Of a stretch of 64,000 nucleotides of DNA, positions 1 through 14,432 are shown piece after piece (the stretch's first letter is position 1; each line of letters begins with the position of its first letter). The stretch covers positions 1-64,000 of the forward strand of contig JAQGDQ010000636.1 in the NCBI GenBank assembly GCA_030141605.1, in the 5' to 3' direction. This DNA is from Tubiluchus corallicola (taxonomy: Eukaryota; Priapulida; Priapulimorpha; Priapulimorphida; Tubiluchidae). The notes beneath the pieces are model-generated. The model worked only from the letters and a program-made list of their open reading frames with translations. It did not search any database and was not told the origin of the DNA. The position numbers and the translations under genes are program-made.

Positions 1-735
1 TCCCAGGGAAAAATCTAGTTCATCAGTAGGACATTAGCTTTGTATTGTGGGCAACATTTCAAATCCAGAATCCCAGGAAAAAATCTAGTTCATAAGTAAG
101 TATGTATTGTGGGAAACATTTCAAATCCAGAATCACAGGGAAAAATCTACTTCGTAAATAGGATGTTAGCTTTGTATTGTGGGCAACATTTCAAATCCAG
201 AATCCCAGGGAAAAATCTAGTTCATCAGTAGGACATTAGCTTTGTATTGTGGGCAACATTTCAAATCCAGAATCCCAGGAAAAAATCTAGTTCATAAGTA
301 AGTATGTATTGTGGGAAACATTTCAAATCCAGAATCACAGGGAAAAATCTACTTCGTAAGTAGGATGTTAGCTTTGCATTGTGGGGAAACATTTCAAATC
401 CAGAATCACAGAGAAAAATCTACTTCATAAGTAATAGATTAGCTTTGTATTGTAGGGAAACATTTCAAATCCAGAATCACAGAGAAAATCTACTTCATAA
501 GTAAGATGTTAGCTTTGTATTGTGGGGAAACATTTCAAATCCAGGATCACAGAGAAAGATCTACTTCATAAGTAATAGATTAGCTTTGTATTGTAGGGAA
601 ACATTTCAAATCCAGAATCACAGAGAAAAATCTACTTCATAAGTAAGATGTTAGCTTTGTATTGTGGGGAAACATTTCAAATCCAGGATCACAGAGAAAG
701 ATCTACTTCATAAGTAGGAGAATAGCTTTGCAAGA
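1..735. repeat. 61-70-bp tandem satellite, copy A of three
   Basis: About eleven head-to-tail units of 70 bp and a shorter 61-bp variant that lacks part of the 'ggacattagctt' segment. Each unit contains 'gtattgtggg' and 'aacatttcaaatccag'. The first 400 bp form a higher-order repeat of about 202 bp (70+61+70). From about 400 a second higher-order pattern of about 139 bp takes over. Related arrays at 9012 and 16705 mark the left edge of each copy of the large duplication. The array is cut by the window start. Confidence 0.93.
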
Positions 736-1057
736 AAAACAGACAGGTCAGGGAAAATCTTGCTCACGCTTTTTTTCTGTTCTGCCCACACTGTACTGGA
801 TTTCTAATTGTGTTCTTTCTTCTTCTTTCTCTCATTGTTCTCTGAATTTTGACCAATATTAGGTAATTTGTATTAGCATTGAAAAATCAAAAAGCAAATT
901 AATAAAAAGTAATGGCTGATATCTAACACAATTCAAAAGGACTGTAGAAAAGCTTATCAATGAATCATGAAAAATAAAAAGTTAGTAATGTAATAAATAT
1001 ATATTACACATAGTACATAATACATATAATAATATGTCAAATATATTATATAATGCA

Positions 1058-1097
<40 letters not shown>

Positions 1098-2689
1098 TGG
1101 ATAGATAGATAATATACAATATATATAATGTATTAGCATTATATGGCAATAGCAATGTTACAAGTTATTACAAGCCAACAGTTAGTCATTACTTAACTAA
1201 AACTAGCACAGTATAATTAATTTTAATTATGGAAATTTTTGTATATTTTTGTTACTAAAGTTAATTATCGCATTTTCTACTGTTAGTTTTAGTTAGTTTT
1301 AATCAGTTAACTGCTGGTTTGCAATGATTTGTTCATCACCATTGCTATTTTTAACTATTCATAACTATCTTCATGTTTGCTTTTTACCTTGATCACTTTT
1401 TACGCATTTACCTGGATCCCAGCTGTGTTTAAACTGCGGTACAAGTTACGAGAAAATGTGTTATTTATCCGACATTTATGTCGTCATTATATCTAAGCAT
1501 TTTATGTCGTCATTATATCTAAGCCATTTCTTGAGGTATTACACGACTCCTTTTAGGCTGTGGAATCGGTACATTGAACCCCTCACCCTGGCTCCAATTT
1601 CTAAGATTTAAGATCCAACCCCAACTGATAAAATTTAGGAGCCCCATTTCTGACTCCTGCCTTTAAGTAATAATTTGTAGCACTCTCAATATTTAGCTAC
1701 AGAAGCAACAATCTACTAGCAGCCTCCCTTAACTAATCGAAACAACGTGTAATTCCCAGCGAAGATACTGATAACTTTTCAATTCTTATTCTAATATCTA
1801 TTCATATAGATTAACATGCATTGGAATTTTATAATGGGCCTATAAAAATATACCAATAATATTTTTCTAATGATTTTAGCCACCATAAACCAAATTCTGT
1901 AAATAAACAATATATAAGGCCAGTGTTTATAGGACTCCTATAGTCGTACGCTGTCCTCACACACTTTCTTCTATTCAAATGGTTTCATTAAAGGCTCATT
2001 TGTATTCTATCACAGTGTGTGAAATAAAGACGTATTATCTTATGTAAGCACCTATTACGTAAATGCTACAAATTTAAAGAACCATATCCATTTAATAAAT
2101 TCGCTTTACTTTTAACTAAATTCTGCCTTCGACAGATAAGCTTGCAAGCTCCGCATAGGAAAAGTTTGAAAACGAACAAGGAACAGAACTTTAACAAAAA
2201 CAGTTCAGCAAGGCGGGCGACCTTAATTTAACGAATAGGCCACATTGTGCAGTGATTCAGAGAAATGCAAATTCTTTTCAGACTGCATTTTTTTAAAACC
2301 CACTAGGCGTCTTTGATGATTACGTACCTAATTTCCCGAATTATTACTACTAGTAGTACTGTTATTTTATATATTGTATATTGTATATTCAGTATTGTTG
2401 TTGTTACCATTATCAAATTGTTTTACAATCAACGTTAATAGTGAATCAATTATTATAATTTTATCAATGCTTTAGTTTGCGATTTTTGAAATTTTAAATG
2501 AACAGTTAAAAACAAACACAAGCAATATTTATTATACAAGCAAAATAAAGATAATTATAAAAAATTAATATTGCGTTTTTTGTTGTACCTCCTCACTTTC
2601 CATTTACGAAACTTGAAATTCAGAGCATAATTTTCAGTTCTAAAGTGATAGTTAAGTTCTTGGAAAAGAGAATGCAATTCACTTGTGTT
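736..2689. other. AT-rich spacer of duplication copy A, no gene seen
   Basis: Non-coding and AT-rich, collinear with 9241-11690 (copy B) and 17016-19260 (copy C). It holds an (AT)n/(GATA)n microsatellite at about 1063-1112 and the single-copy version of the segment that is expanded four times in copy C (near 2310-2400). I see no open reading frame with coding character. Confidence 0.75.
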
Positions 2690-3285
2690 GATAGTAATTA
2701 GCAGTGTACTTCAAGGTTCGGAATTAGGTCTGTGTTTATTTGTGATATTTATAGATGAATTGCTTTGTTTGTATGAGCAATTCTCCTCGTCTTTTTGCAG
2801 ACGACAGCAATATGGTCAGAATATGATTTCTTAACCAGCTGTAGTGACATTCAACTGGACCTAAAAGGGCTCTACGATTGGGCAGTTGAAAATGGTATGC
2901 AGTTCCATCTCAACAAGTTTAAGGTTGTATCTGTGGCAGCATAATATGAGTGTAAATTCACCGTATGCGATGCCAGTGCAATTCTGGCATAACTGATTTT
3001 TTGTGTTTGTGAAAAAGACCTTTGATTATTTCTAGATAATAAACTATTTAATTTTAAATATCACCTAGCTGAAATTATAAAGAATGCTAGACAAAACAAT
3101 GTATTAATGGGAAGCACTTTCCAAGTATGGAGATTAGCTTATGGCACTTGTGCAATATAAAATGAAGAATTAATGGAACATACATAGCGGTCCCAGTCGA
3201 ACCTGTTCCATTGAGAGCTTTATATACTTTAGTGAAACTAATTAGATGCACACTATCAACATCATCCACTGAAATTTAATTGATG
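2690..3285 (+). pseudogene. Decayed non-LTR reverse-transcriptase remnant (copy A)
   Basis: Conceptual reading across frames gives an RT core block: a degenerate 'LQGSELG' (for PQGSxLGP), then 'FADDS' (the Y/FADD catalytic box), then 'GLYDWAVENGMQFHLNKFKVV', which matches the conserved Asn-Lys-x-Lys region downstream of the active site in Jockey/CR1-type LINEs. A second block near 3035-3190 ('FKYHLAEIIKNARQNN') resembles the region that follows it. Stops and frameshifts separate the blocks, so it is dead. The same remnant occurs in copies B and C, so it predates the local triplication. Confidence 0.72.
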
Positions 3286-3462
3286 CACTTTATAAAGCCT
3301 ATAGCAAGGATGATATATTACATCATTATAATGAGGAAGCAGGTCAGTGGAAACATGTGTAGGTGTTGATTATAGGCTAATTCAGTATTCATGGAAGTGG
3401 TGTGTACAGTGGAAGAACTATTTACCTCAAAAGTTACATTTACAACTATTGCAGATATACCA

Positions 3463-4100
<638 letters not shown>

Positions 4101-4299
4101 TATATATTATATATATTTATCTAACAAGTGTTTTAAAATCAGTTCTGTTGTATCGAGAAATGTCCAGGATTAAGTTCGACAAAACAAATTCTCCAGTAAG
4201 CAAATTGATTTACAAAATAAAAAATGTCACGCCTCATTACAGTCTGTAGACCAGTCTTTGAGTTTTTTAAATATTAATTTTGGTTTTTAAGTAATTTAA

Positions 4300-4492
4300 G
4301 TGAAAACTTGAGTGCAATATTTAAATGTACAAACTTAATTGCAAGACTTAAATGTACTAACTTAAACGCACTCACTTAAGTGCAAGACTTAAATGTACAA
4401 ACTTAATTGCAAGACTTAAATGCACTAACTTAAGAGCAAGACTTAAATGTACAAACTTAATTGCAAGATTTAAATGCACTAACTTAAGTAAG
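4300..4492. repeat. Tandem repeat of about 27 bp, 'aagacttaaatg'
   Basis: About seven alternating units of the type 'gcaagacttaaatgtacaaac' and 'gcactaacttaagt'. The same array is present at 12870-13028 in copy B. Confidence 0.85.
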
Positions 4493-5559
4493 AGGCTTTT
4501 GGTTTCATTTAGGAAAATTACTTTCGATTGGCAAATCTGAAACCTTTTCTTCAGCAGACATGGAGGACTTCAGACTGAATTTAATGCTAAATCTTGTCAC
4601 TTAAGCAAAGCCATTTTTACATTTATTTATTACGCTAGTAGGAAGTTTTACCAGCTTACAGAACTGAAAGGGCTTTTCTGCTTATTCAGTTTGCAAGTCA
4701 ATTTGCATCAGAAATAAAATCTCGTGAAGTTTATGTATGAAATACTTGCGTGGGTGTGAAAGGATTTGCATTATAAAATGTCCAGATTAAAGCACAAGAA
4801 AATGCAAAAAATAAAGCTTAAAAAGTTCGTCCTGCAAATTTTTATCACTTAGTTACTCTCGTATTGCACGCGGAGTTTATGTTAGGAGTAACGGGTGTAA
4901 AACTAGTAAAATAGAATTTCATTGTTCACTGTTAACTGCAGCCATTTTAATGGTAATTCATTTGATGCAGGTTTAACATTGTGTAAAGTTTAAAAAATAA
5001 TCAGAGCTTTCGCAGTGCACACGTCACTAACTAAGCAAAAGTTTGAATCACTTTATCTTGTCGATATGATCAATATTGTGTTTTCTGCTGAATTAATGGG
5101 ATGGCGACGCAGTGCCATTTTGCCAGGTGGCACAAATATTTTAAATTAGTAAACATTTTCTTTTCGAGTTACATAAATCTTTCAAAAGGGTAATGTTAAG
5201 TCATGTAACCTTGCATGGACAGTTTGTTTGGATATACTTTAAATTATCCCTGCTCTTTCCCTTTAATAAATCACTTGAGGATCATTGTTCGTTGTCATGT
5301 GATTTGTGAAAACTGCTTTCTAAATATAAATACATGCTTATTTATAATGGTGTATGTGTGTGTGAATGCATGCATGTGTGTTCATGTGTAGAAATAAAAC
5401 AAATATTCAATATTAGTACTCAATAACGAACAGCTATTTGTTTATTTACAAGATTCTGTTTTAGAAACACACCACAAGAAGTTTTTGAAAAACGTGCAAA
5501 AATCAATATGGCTGGTTAAAAAGCAACTAACTAGCAAAAGGGTTAAAGATATGTTTTCC
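4493..5559. other. 3' flank of ZNF gene A, no gene
   Basis: AT-rich non-coding DNA between the repeat array and the decayed 3' end of gene A. About 600 bp (4493-5090) is missing from copy B, where an 85-bp G/T-rich stretch stands instead. Candidate minus-strand polyadenylation signals (TTTATT on the plus strand) lie at 5441-5446. Confidence 0.6.
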
Positions 5560-8863
<3,304 letters not shown>

Positions 8864-8894
8864 CTTTGCAAATCCGGAGATGAAGGATATATTT

Positions 8895-8938
8895 CTGTAA
8901 AAAAGAAAAGAATTGAAGAAACTTCCAATATTGCTTAC
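8895..8938 (-). other. Candidate 44-nt intron in the 5' UTR of gene A
   Basis: On the minus strand a GTAAGC donor at 8938 and a T-rich tract ending in ACAG at 8895 bound 44 nt just before the MDQAVQ exon. Gene B has the same arrangement (16163-16207, 45 nt), and gene D keeps the acceptor side. If spliced, the upstream ATG at 8977 is out of frame with MDQAVQ, so it would be an upstream ORF rather than the start. Confidence 0.5.
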
Positions 8939-9011
8939 CAACAAATGACAAAACGTCAAATTTAGTGACACAGTCATTTTTACTTTGAATTTAATTCACA
9001 TCAATTTACCA

Positions 9012-9240
9012 GTTCATAAGTAAGTATGTATTGTGGGAAACATTTCAAATCCAGAATCACAGGGAAAAATCTAGTTCATCAGTAGGACGTTAGTTTTGTA
9101 TTGTGGGAAACATTTCAAATCCAGGAACACAGGGAAAAGATGTAGTTCATAAGTACAACGTTAGCTTTGTATTGTGGGGAACATTTCAAATCCAGAATCA
9201 CAGAGAAAAATCTAGTTCATAAGTAGGAGAATAGCTTTGT
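9012..9240. repeat. 61-70-bp tandem satellite, copy B
   Basis: About four units of the same satellite as at 1-735. The left edge, about 9011, is a sharp junction: the upstream flank of gene A, still collinear with gene B up to 'caatttacca', switches directly into satellite. This is the seam between duplication copies A and B. Confidence 0.9.
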
Positions 9241-10271
9241 AAGAACAACAGACAGGTCAGGGAAAATCTTGCTCACGCTTTTTTCCTGTTCTGCCCACAC
9301 TGTTACTGGATTTCTAATTGTGTTCTTTCTTCTTCTTTCTCTCATTGTTCTCTGAATTTTGACAAATATTAGGTAATGTGTATGAGCATTGAAAAATCAA
9401 AAAGCAAATTAATAAAAATTAATGGCTAATATCTAACACAATTCAAAAGGACTGTAGAAAAGCTTATCAATGAATCATGAAAAATAAAAAGTTAGTAATG
9501 TAATAAATATATATTACACATAGTACATAATACATGTAATAATATGTCTAATATATTATATAATGCATTTAGTATAATATATACTAAATATATACTAGTA
9601 TATAGATAGATAGATAGATAGATAATATACAATATATATATAATGTATTAGCATTATATGGCAATAGCAATATTACAAGTTATTACAAGCCAACAGTTAG
9701 TCATTACTTAACTAAAACTAGCACAGTATAATTAATTTTAATTATGGAAATTTTTGTATATTTTTGTTACTAAAGTTAATTATCGCATTTTCTACTGTTA
9801 GTTTTAGTTAGTTTTAATCAGTTAACTGCTGGTTTGCAATGATTTGTTCATCACCATTGCTATTTTTAACTATTCATAACTATCTTCATGTTTGCTTTTT
9901 ACCTTGATCACTTTTTATGCATTTACCTGGATCCCAGTTGTGATTAAACGACTCCTTTTAGGCTGTGGAATCGGTACATTAAACCCCTCACCCTGACTCC
10001 AACTTATAGGATTTAAGATCCGCCCCAACTCCTAAAATTTAGGAGCCCCAGCTGTGACTCCTGCCTTTAAGTAATAATTTGTAGCAATCCCAATATTTAA
10101 CTACAGAAGCAACAATCTACTTGCGGCCTCCCTTAACAAAGCAAAACAACGTGTAATTCCCAGTGAAGATACTGATAACTTGTCAATTCTTATTCCAATA
10201 TCTATTCATATCGATTAACATGCATTGGAACTTTATAATGGGCCTATAAAAATTAGTAATTTTACCCTTTT
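9241..10271. other. AT-rich spacer of duplication copy B, no gene
   Basis: Collinear with 736-1850 of copy A. Contains a (TAGA)n tract at about 9600-9630. No coding potential seen. Confidence 0.7.
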
Positions 10272-10546
10272 ACCAGACGGTTTAGTCTAATGGTAATGCG
10301 CCTGCTTTCCGTCTGGGAGGTCGTTAGTTCGAACCAGCGGCCGGGACATACCAAAGATTTGGTACCAAAATGGTAACTGCTTTGCCTGCCTGATGCGTGG
10401 TATTTAGGGTAAAAGTAGGGTAATAATAGTCTCTCTTATATAGTTGTAGGTTGTTATTTACAGTCGGCGATAATAGCTCTTTGAGCTAATGTTAATTGCT
10501 GACCCAAAAGCTGACTTTAAATAAAGATTATTATTATTATTATTAT
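10272..10546 (+). mobile_element. tRNA-derived SINE (copy 1)
   Basis: The head has pol III promoter-like boxes: an A-box-like 'tttagtctaatggtaatg' and a B-box-like 'agttcgaacc' about 35 bp downstream. A body of about 190 bp follows, ending in 'aaataaagatta' and an (ATT)n tail. A second copy lies at 56420-56690. Copy A of the large duplication lacks it at the matching place (about 1850), so it inserted in copy B after duplication. Confidence 0.85.
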
Positions 10547-10924
10547 AAAATATATAGTAATAATATTTTTCTAATAATTTGAGCCAAGCCACTATAAACC
10601 AAATTCTGTAAATATACAATAAATAAGGCCAGTGTTTTTAGGGCTCCTATAATCGTTCGTCGAATTCGCCTTTCATTAAAGGCTAATTTGTATTTATTCT
10701 ATCACAGTGTATGATATAAAGACGTCTTATATCTTATGTAAGCATCTATTACGTAAATGCTACAAATTTAAAGAACCATATCCATTTAATAAATTCGCTT
10801 TACTTTTAACTAAATTCTGCCTTCGATAGATAAGCTTGCAAGCTCCGAATAGGAAAAAATTGAAAATGAACAAGGAACAGAACTTTAACAAAAACAGTTT
10901 AGCAAGACGGGCAAGCTTCGTTAA
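10547..10924. other. Spacer between SINE and LINE fragment
   Basis: AT-rich sequence collinear with about 1860-2220 in copy A. No gene seen. Confidence 0.6.
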
Positions 10925-11232
10925 AGAATGTACATAAATTACGGCATTGTGATTAATTTCACCATCATTTTATTTTTACCACTGTTTGTTTATCCTTTTT
11001 TTTCACTTATGCTATCGTTGTTATGTTTGCTTTTGTAATTGCTTTATTTTGTTAGTTTATTTGCATCCTGTGTTATCAATTCTTTTTCTGTCATCAACAT
11101 AAAATTATAAGGGGTGAGTGAGTAGATGACCTATAGTCTTTCCTCGCCCCATCTCCACAGACAAAGTTATTTTTTGTAAAACGAAAATTTGTGACACAAA
11201 TTGGAGAAAAATAAAATGTCTATGTCTAAAGT
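10925..11232 (+). mobile_element. 3' end of a LINE with (ATGTCT)n tail
   Basis: A segment of about 305 bp ending 'aataaaatgtctatgtct', a polyadenylation-like signal followed by a short hexamer tail typical of non-LTR elements. It is absent from copies A and C. The same sequence, inverted and longer (about 590 bp), lies at 46274-46860 in GALNT paralogue 1. Both share the internal 'ggggtgagtgagt' region and the 5' part 'gcattgtgattaatttc'. No coding part is left. Confidence 0.75.
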
Positions 11233-11689
11233 TTTAACACCCTTAATTAAAGGAAAGGGACCACATTGTGCAGTGTATCATATAAATTCAAATTCTTTTC
11301 AGACTGCATTCTTTTAAAACCCACTATGCATCTTTGATGATTACGTACCTAATTTCCCGAATTATTACTACTAGTACTACTGTTATTTTTTATTTTGTAT
11401 ATTCAATATTGTTGTTGTTACCATTATTAAATTGTTTTACAATCAACATTAATAGTAATACAATTATTATAATTTTATCAGTGCTTTAGTTTGCGACTTT
11501 TGAAATTTTCAATGAACAGTTAAAAACAAACACAAGCAATATTTATTATACAAGCAAAATAAAGACAATTATAAAAAAATTAATATTGCGTTTGTTGTTG
11601 TACCATTCACTTTCCATTTACGAAACTTGAAATTCAGAGCATAATTTTCAGTTCTAAAGTGATAGTTAACTTCTTGGAAAAGAGAATGC

Positions 11690-12300
11690 AATTCACTTGT
11701 GTTGATAGTAACTAGCAGTGTACTTCAAGGTTCGGAATTAGGTCTGTGTTTATTTGTGATATTTATAGATGAATTGCCTAGTTTGTATGAGCAATTCTTC
11801 TCGTCTTTTTGCAGACGACAGCAATATGGTAGAATATGATTCCTCTACCAGCCATAGTGACCTTCAACTGGACATAGAAGGGCTCTACGATTGGGCAGTT
11901 GAAAATGGTATGCAGTTCCATCTCAACAAGTTTAAGGTTGTATCTGTGGTAGCATAATATGAGTATAAATTCACAATGTGTGATGCAAGTGAAATTCTGG
12001 CATAACTGATTTTTTGTGTTTGTGAGAAGGACCTTTGATTATTTCTAGATAATAAACTATTTAATTTTAAAGATCACCTATCTGAAATTATAAAGAATGC
12101 TAGACAGAACAATGTACTAATGGGAAGCACTTTCCAAGTATGTAAATTAGCTTGTGGCACTTGTGCAATATAAAATGAAGAATTAATGGAACATACATAG
12201 CGATCCCAGTCTTAGCTGTTCCATTGAGAGCTTTGTATATTTTAGTAAATTTAATTAGATGCACCCTATCAACATCATCCACTGAAATTTAATTGATGCA
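11690..12300 (+). pseudogene. Decayed non-LTR reverse-transcriptase remnant (copy B)
   Basis: The best preserved of the three copies. Reading from about 11700 gives 'SSVLQGSELGLCLFVIFIDELP', an RT motif B block, and then, after a shift, an ORF (11769-11957) with 'RLFADDSN' and 'GLYDWAVENGMQFHLNKFKVV'. A further block 'LDNKLFNFKDHLSEI' lies near 12050. Interrupted by stops, so not functional. Superfamily probably Jockey/CR1/L2, not resolved. Confidence 0.75.
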
Positions 12301-12467
12301 CTTCATAATGCCTATAACAAGGATGTTAGATTACGTCATTATGATGAGGAAACAGGTCAGTGGAAAAATGCGTAGGTGTTGATTATAGGCTAATTTAGTA
12401 TTCATGGAAGTGGCGTGTACAGTGGAAGAACTGTTTGCCTCAAACGTTGCATTTATAACTACTGCAG

Positions 12468-12566
12468 ATATACTACTACTACTACTGCTACTACACTATT
12501 ACTGCTACTACTGCTGCTACTACACTATTACTGCTACTACTGCTACTACTACTACCACTACTACTG

Positions 12567-12600
<34 letters not shown>

Positions 12601-12640
12601 TGCTACTACTACTACTACTACTACTACTACTAATACTAAT
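12468..12640. repeat. (CTA/CTG)n trinucleotide microsatellite, copy B
   Basis: Interrupted CTA/CTG triplets, homologous to 3463-4100 but less than a third as long. Confidence 0.93.
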
Positions 12641-12869
12641 ACCAATACGATTACTAATACTAATATAAATATATATTATATATATTTACCTAACAAGGGT
12701 TTTAAAATCAGTTCTGTTGTAACGAGAAATGTCCAGGTTTAAGCTCGACAAAGCAAATTCTTCAGTAAGCAAAATGATTTACAAAATAAAAAATGTCACG
12801 CCTCATTACAGTCTGTAGACCAGTCTTTGAGTTTTTTAAATATTAATTTTGGTTTTTAAGTAATTTAAG

Positions 12870-13028
12870 TGAAAGCTTAAGTGCAATATTTAAATGCACT
12901 AACTTAAATGCACTCACTTAAGTGCAAGACTTAAATGTACAAACTTAATTGCAAGACTTAAATTCACTAACTTAAGTGCAAGACTTAAATGTACAAACTT
13001 AATTGCAAGACTTCAATGCACTAACTTA
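12870..13028. repeat. Tandem repeat of about 27 bp, copy B
   Basis: Same 'gcaagacttaaatgtac' repeat as at 4300-4492 with fewer units. It ends abruptly at the G/T-rich stretch. Confidence 0.82.
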
Positions 13029-13112
13029 ATGTGGTTTTGTTGTTTGGTGGGTTGGGTTTGTTTGTGTGTTGGTGTGTTTTGTTGTTTTTTTTGTTTTGTT
13101 TGGGGGTTTTTG
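13029..13112. other. G/T-rich stretch at a deletion junction
   Basis: About 85 bp with almost only G and T on the plus strand ('gttttgttgtttggtgggtt' type). It replaces about 600 bp present in copy A (4493-5090). Collinearity resumes at 'attaatgggatggcg'. Confidence 0.7.
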
Positions 13113-13559
13113 TTAATTAATGGGATGGCGATGCAGTGCCATTTTACCAGGTGGCATAAATATTTTAAATTAGTAAACATTTTCTTTTCGAGTTACATAA
13201 ATCTTTCAAAAGGGTAATGTTAAGTCATGTAACCTTGCATGGGCAGTTTGTTTGGATGTACTTTAAAATATCCCTGTTCTTTCCCTTTAATAAATCACTT
13301 GAGGATTATTGTTCATTGTCATGTGATTTGTGAAAACTGCTTTCTAAATATAAGTACATACTTATTTATAATTGTGTGTATGTGTGTGTGAATGCATGCA
13401 TGTGTGTTCATGTGTAGAAATAAAACAAATATTCAATATTAGTACTCAATAACGAACAGCTATTTGTTTATTTACAAGATTCTGTTTTAGAAACACACCA
13501 CAAGAAGTTTTTGCCAAACGTGCAAAAATCAATATGGCCCAGTTAAAAAGCTACTAAAG
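13113..13559. other. 3' flank of ZNF gene B
   Basis: Non-coding sequence collinear with 5090-5560. A candidate minus-strand polyadenylation signal (TTTATT on plus) lies at 13467-13472. Confidence 0.6.
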
Positions 13560-13838
13560 ATATGTTTTCCTTTTGTGAATCTCTTGATGGTGATGACTTA
13601 GAAAAGCCGAACAAGCAAAAGTAGCATCACACTTAATACACTTAAATGGTTTGAGTTCTTAAATAAGTGAGCTCTTGTGAGTTCTAGAATGTACCTTTAA
13701 CTTACCTGCTTTAAGGAAAGTAGCAACACACTGATCACACCTAAAAAGTTTTCTTGTAGTGTGAGCTCTTGAATGTATTTTCAGATTGCTAAACCATTTA
13801 AATGTGGCATCACAATTACGGCACTTAAACCATTTTTC
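13560..13838 (-). pseudogene. Degenerate terminal fingers of ZNF gene B
   Basis: Beyond the TGA at 13839 the frame still encodes finger-like sequence ('KWFKCRNCDATF', 'LFRCDQCVATF', 'PFKCIKCDATF') separated by stops. The TGA stands where a linker GGA (Gly) codon is expected, so it is a nonsense change. Gene A has CGA at the same place. Confidence 0.7.
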
Positions 13839-14432
13839 TCAAGAGTGAGTTTTTGAATGTATGTTTAAAGAACTTGATAAAGCAAATGCAACAGCACACT
13901 GACTACACTTGAATGGTCTTTCTCCAATGTGCTTTCTTAAATGGTATTTTAGGCTACCTGATGTGGTAAATGCAGCACCGCACTCATTACACTTGCATGG
14001 TTTTTCTCCAATGTGAATTCTTGCACGTACTTTCACATTATCTGTATGAGCATATGCAGCTTCACACTGATTGCACTTGCAAGGTTTTTCTCGTTTGTGA
14101 GTTCTCAAATGCACTTTCAAACTACTTGTATGAGCAAAAGCAGCATCACACTGACTGCACTTGAACGGTTTTTTGCCAGTGTGAGTTCTAAAGTGTGCTT
14201 TCACATGGCTTATATTAGCAAATGCAGCATCACACTGACTGCACTTGAATGGTCTTTCTCCAGTGTGAATTCTACAATGTGTTTTAAGATGACCTGAGTT
14301 AGCAAATGAAACCTCACAGTGACTGCACTTGAAAGGTTTCTCACGAGTGCGAATTCTAAAATGTGCTTTGAGAAGGCTTGACTGACCAAACGCAGCATTA
14401 CACTGACTACATTTAAAAGGTTTTTTCTCCAT
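13839..14432 (-). CDS. Second ZNF reading frame of gene B (7 fingers, 197 aa)
   Basis: An intact frame of seven C2H2 fingers beginning ATG-GAG-A6, overlapping the 3' end of the 13-finger ORF by 20 nt in the +1 frame. All seven fingers keep the two Cys and two His. It has no N-terminal domain of its own, and its ATG lies inside a TGEKP-type linker codon run, so by descent it is the 3' part of gene B cut off by a single inserted A. It could be dead, be read by reinitiation or frameshifting, or belong to a spliced isoform. The sequence alone does not decide. Confidence 0.6.
   Translation of the reverse strand: MEKKPFKCSQCNAAFGQSSLLKAHFRIRTREKPFKCSHCEVSFANSGHLKTHCRIHTGERPFKCSQCDAAFANISHVKAHFRTHTGKKPFKCSQCDAAFAHTSSLKVHLRTHKREKPCKCNQCEAAYAHTDNVKVRARIHIGEKPCKCNECGAAFTTSGSLKYHLRKHIGERPFKCSQCAVAFALSSSLNIHSKTHS

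Noticed and set aside
8864-8977. Upstream ATG of gene A as the true start
   Set aside because: The segment spans a likely 44-nt intron, and the MDQAVQ start is conserved in all three paralogues.
10272-10345. A functional tRNA gene
   Set aside because: Only A/B-box-like parts are tRNA-like. A conserved body and repeat tail follow, and a second copy exists, so it is a SINE head.
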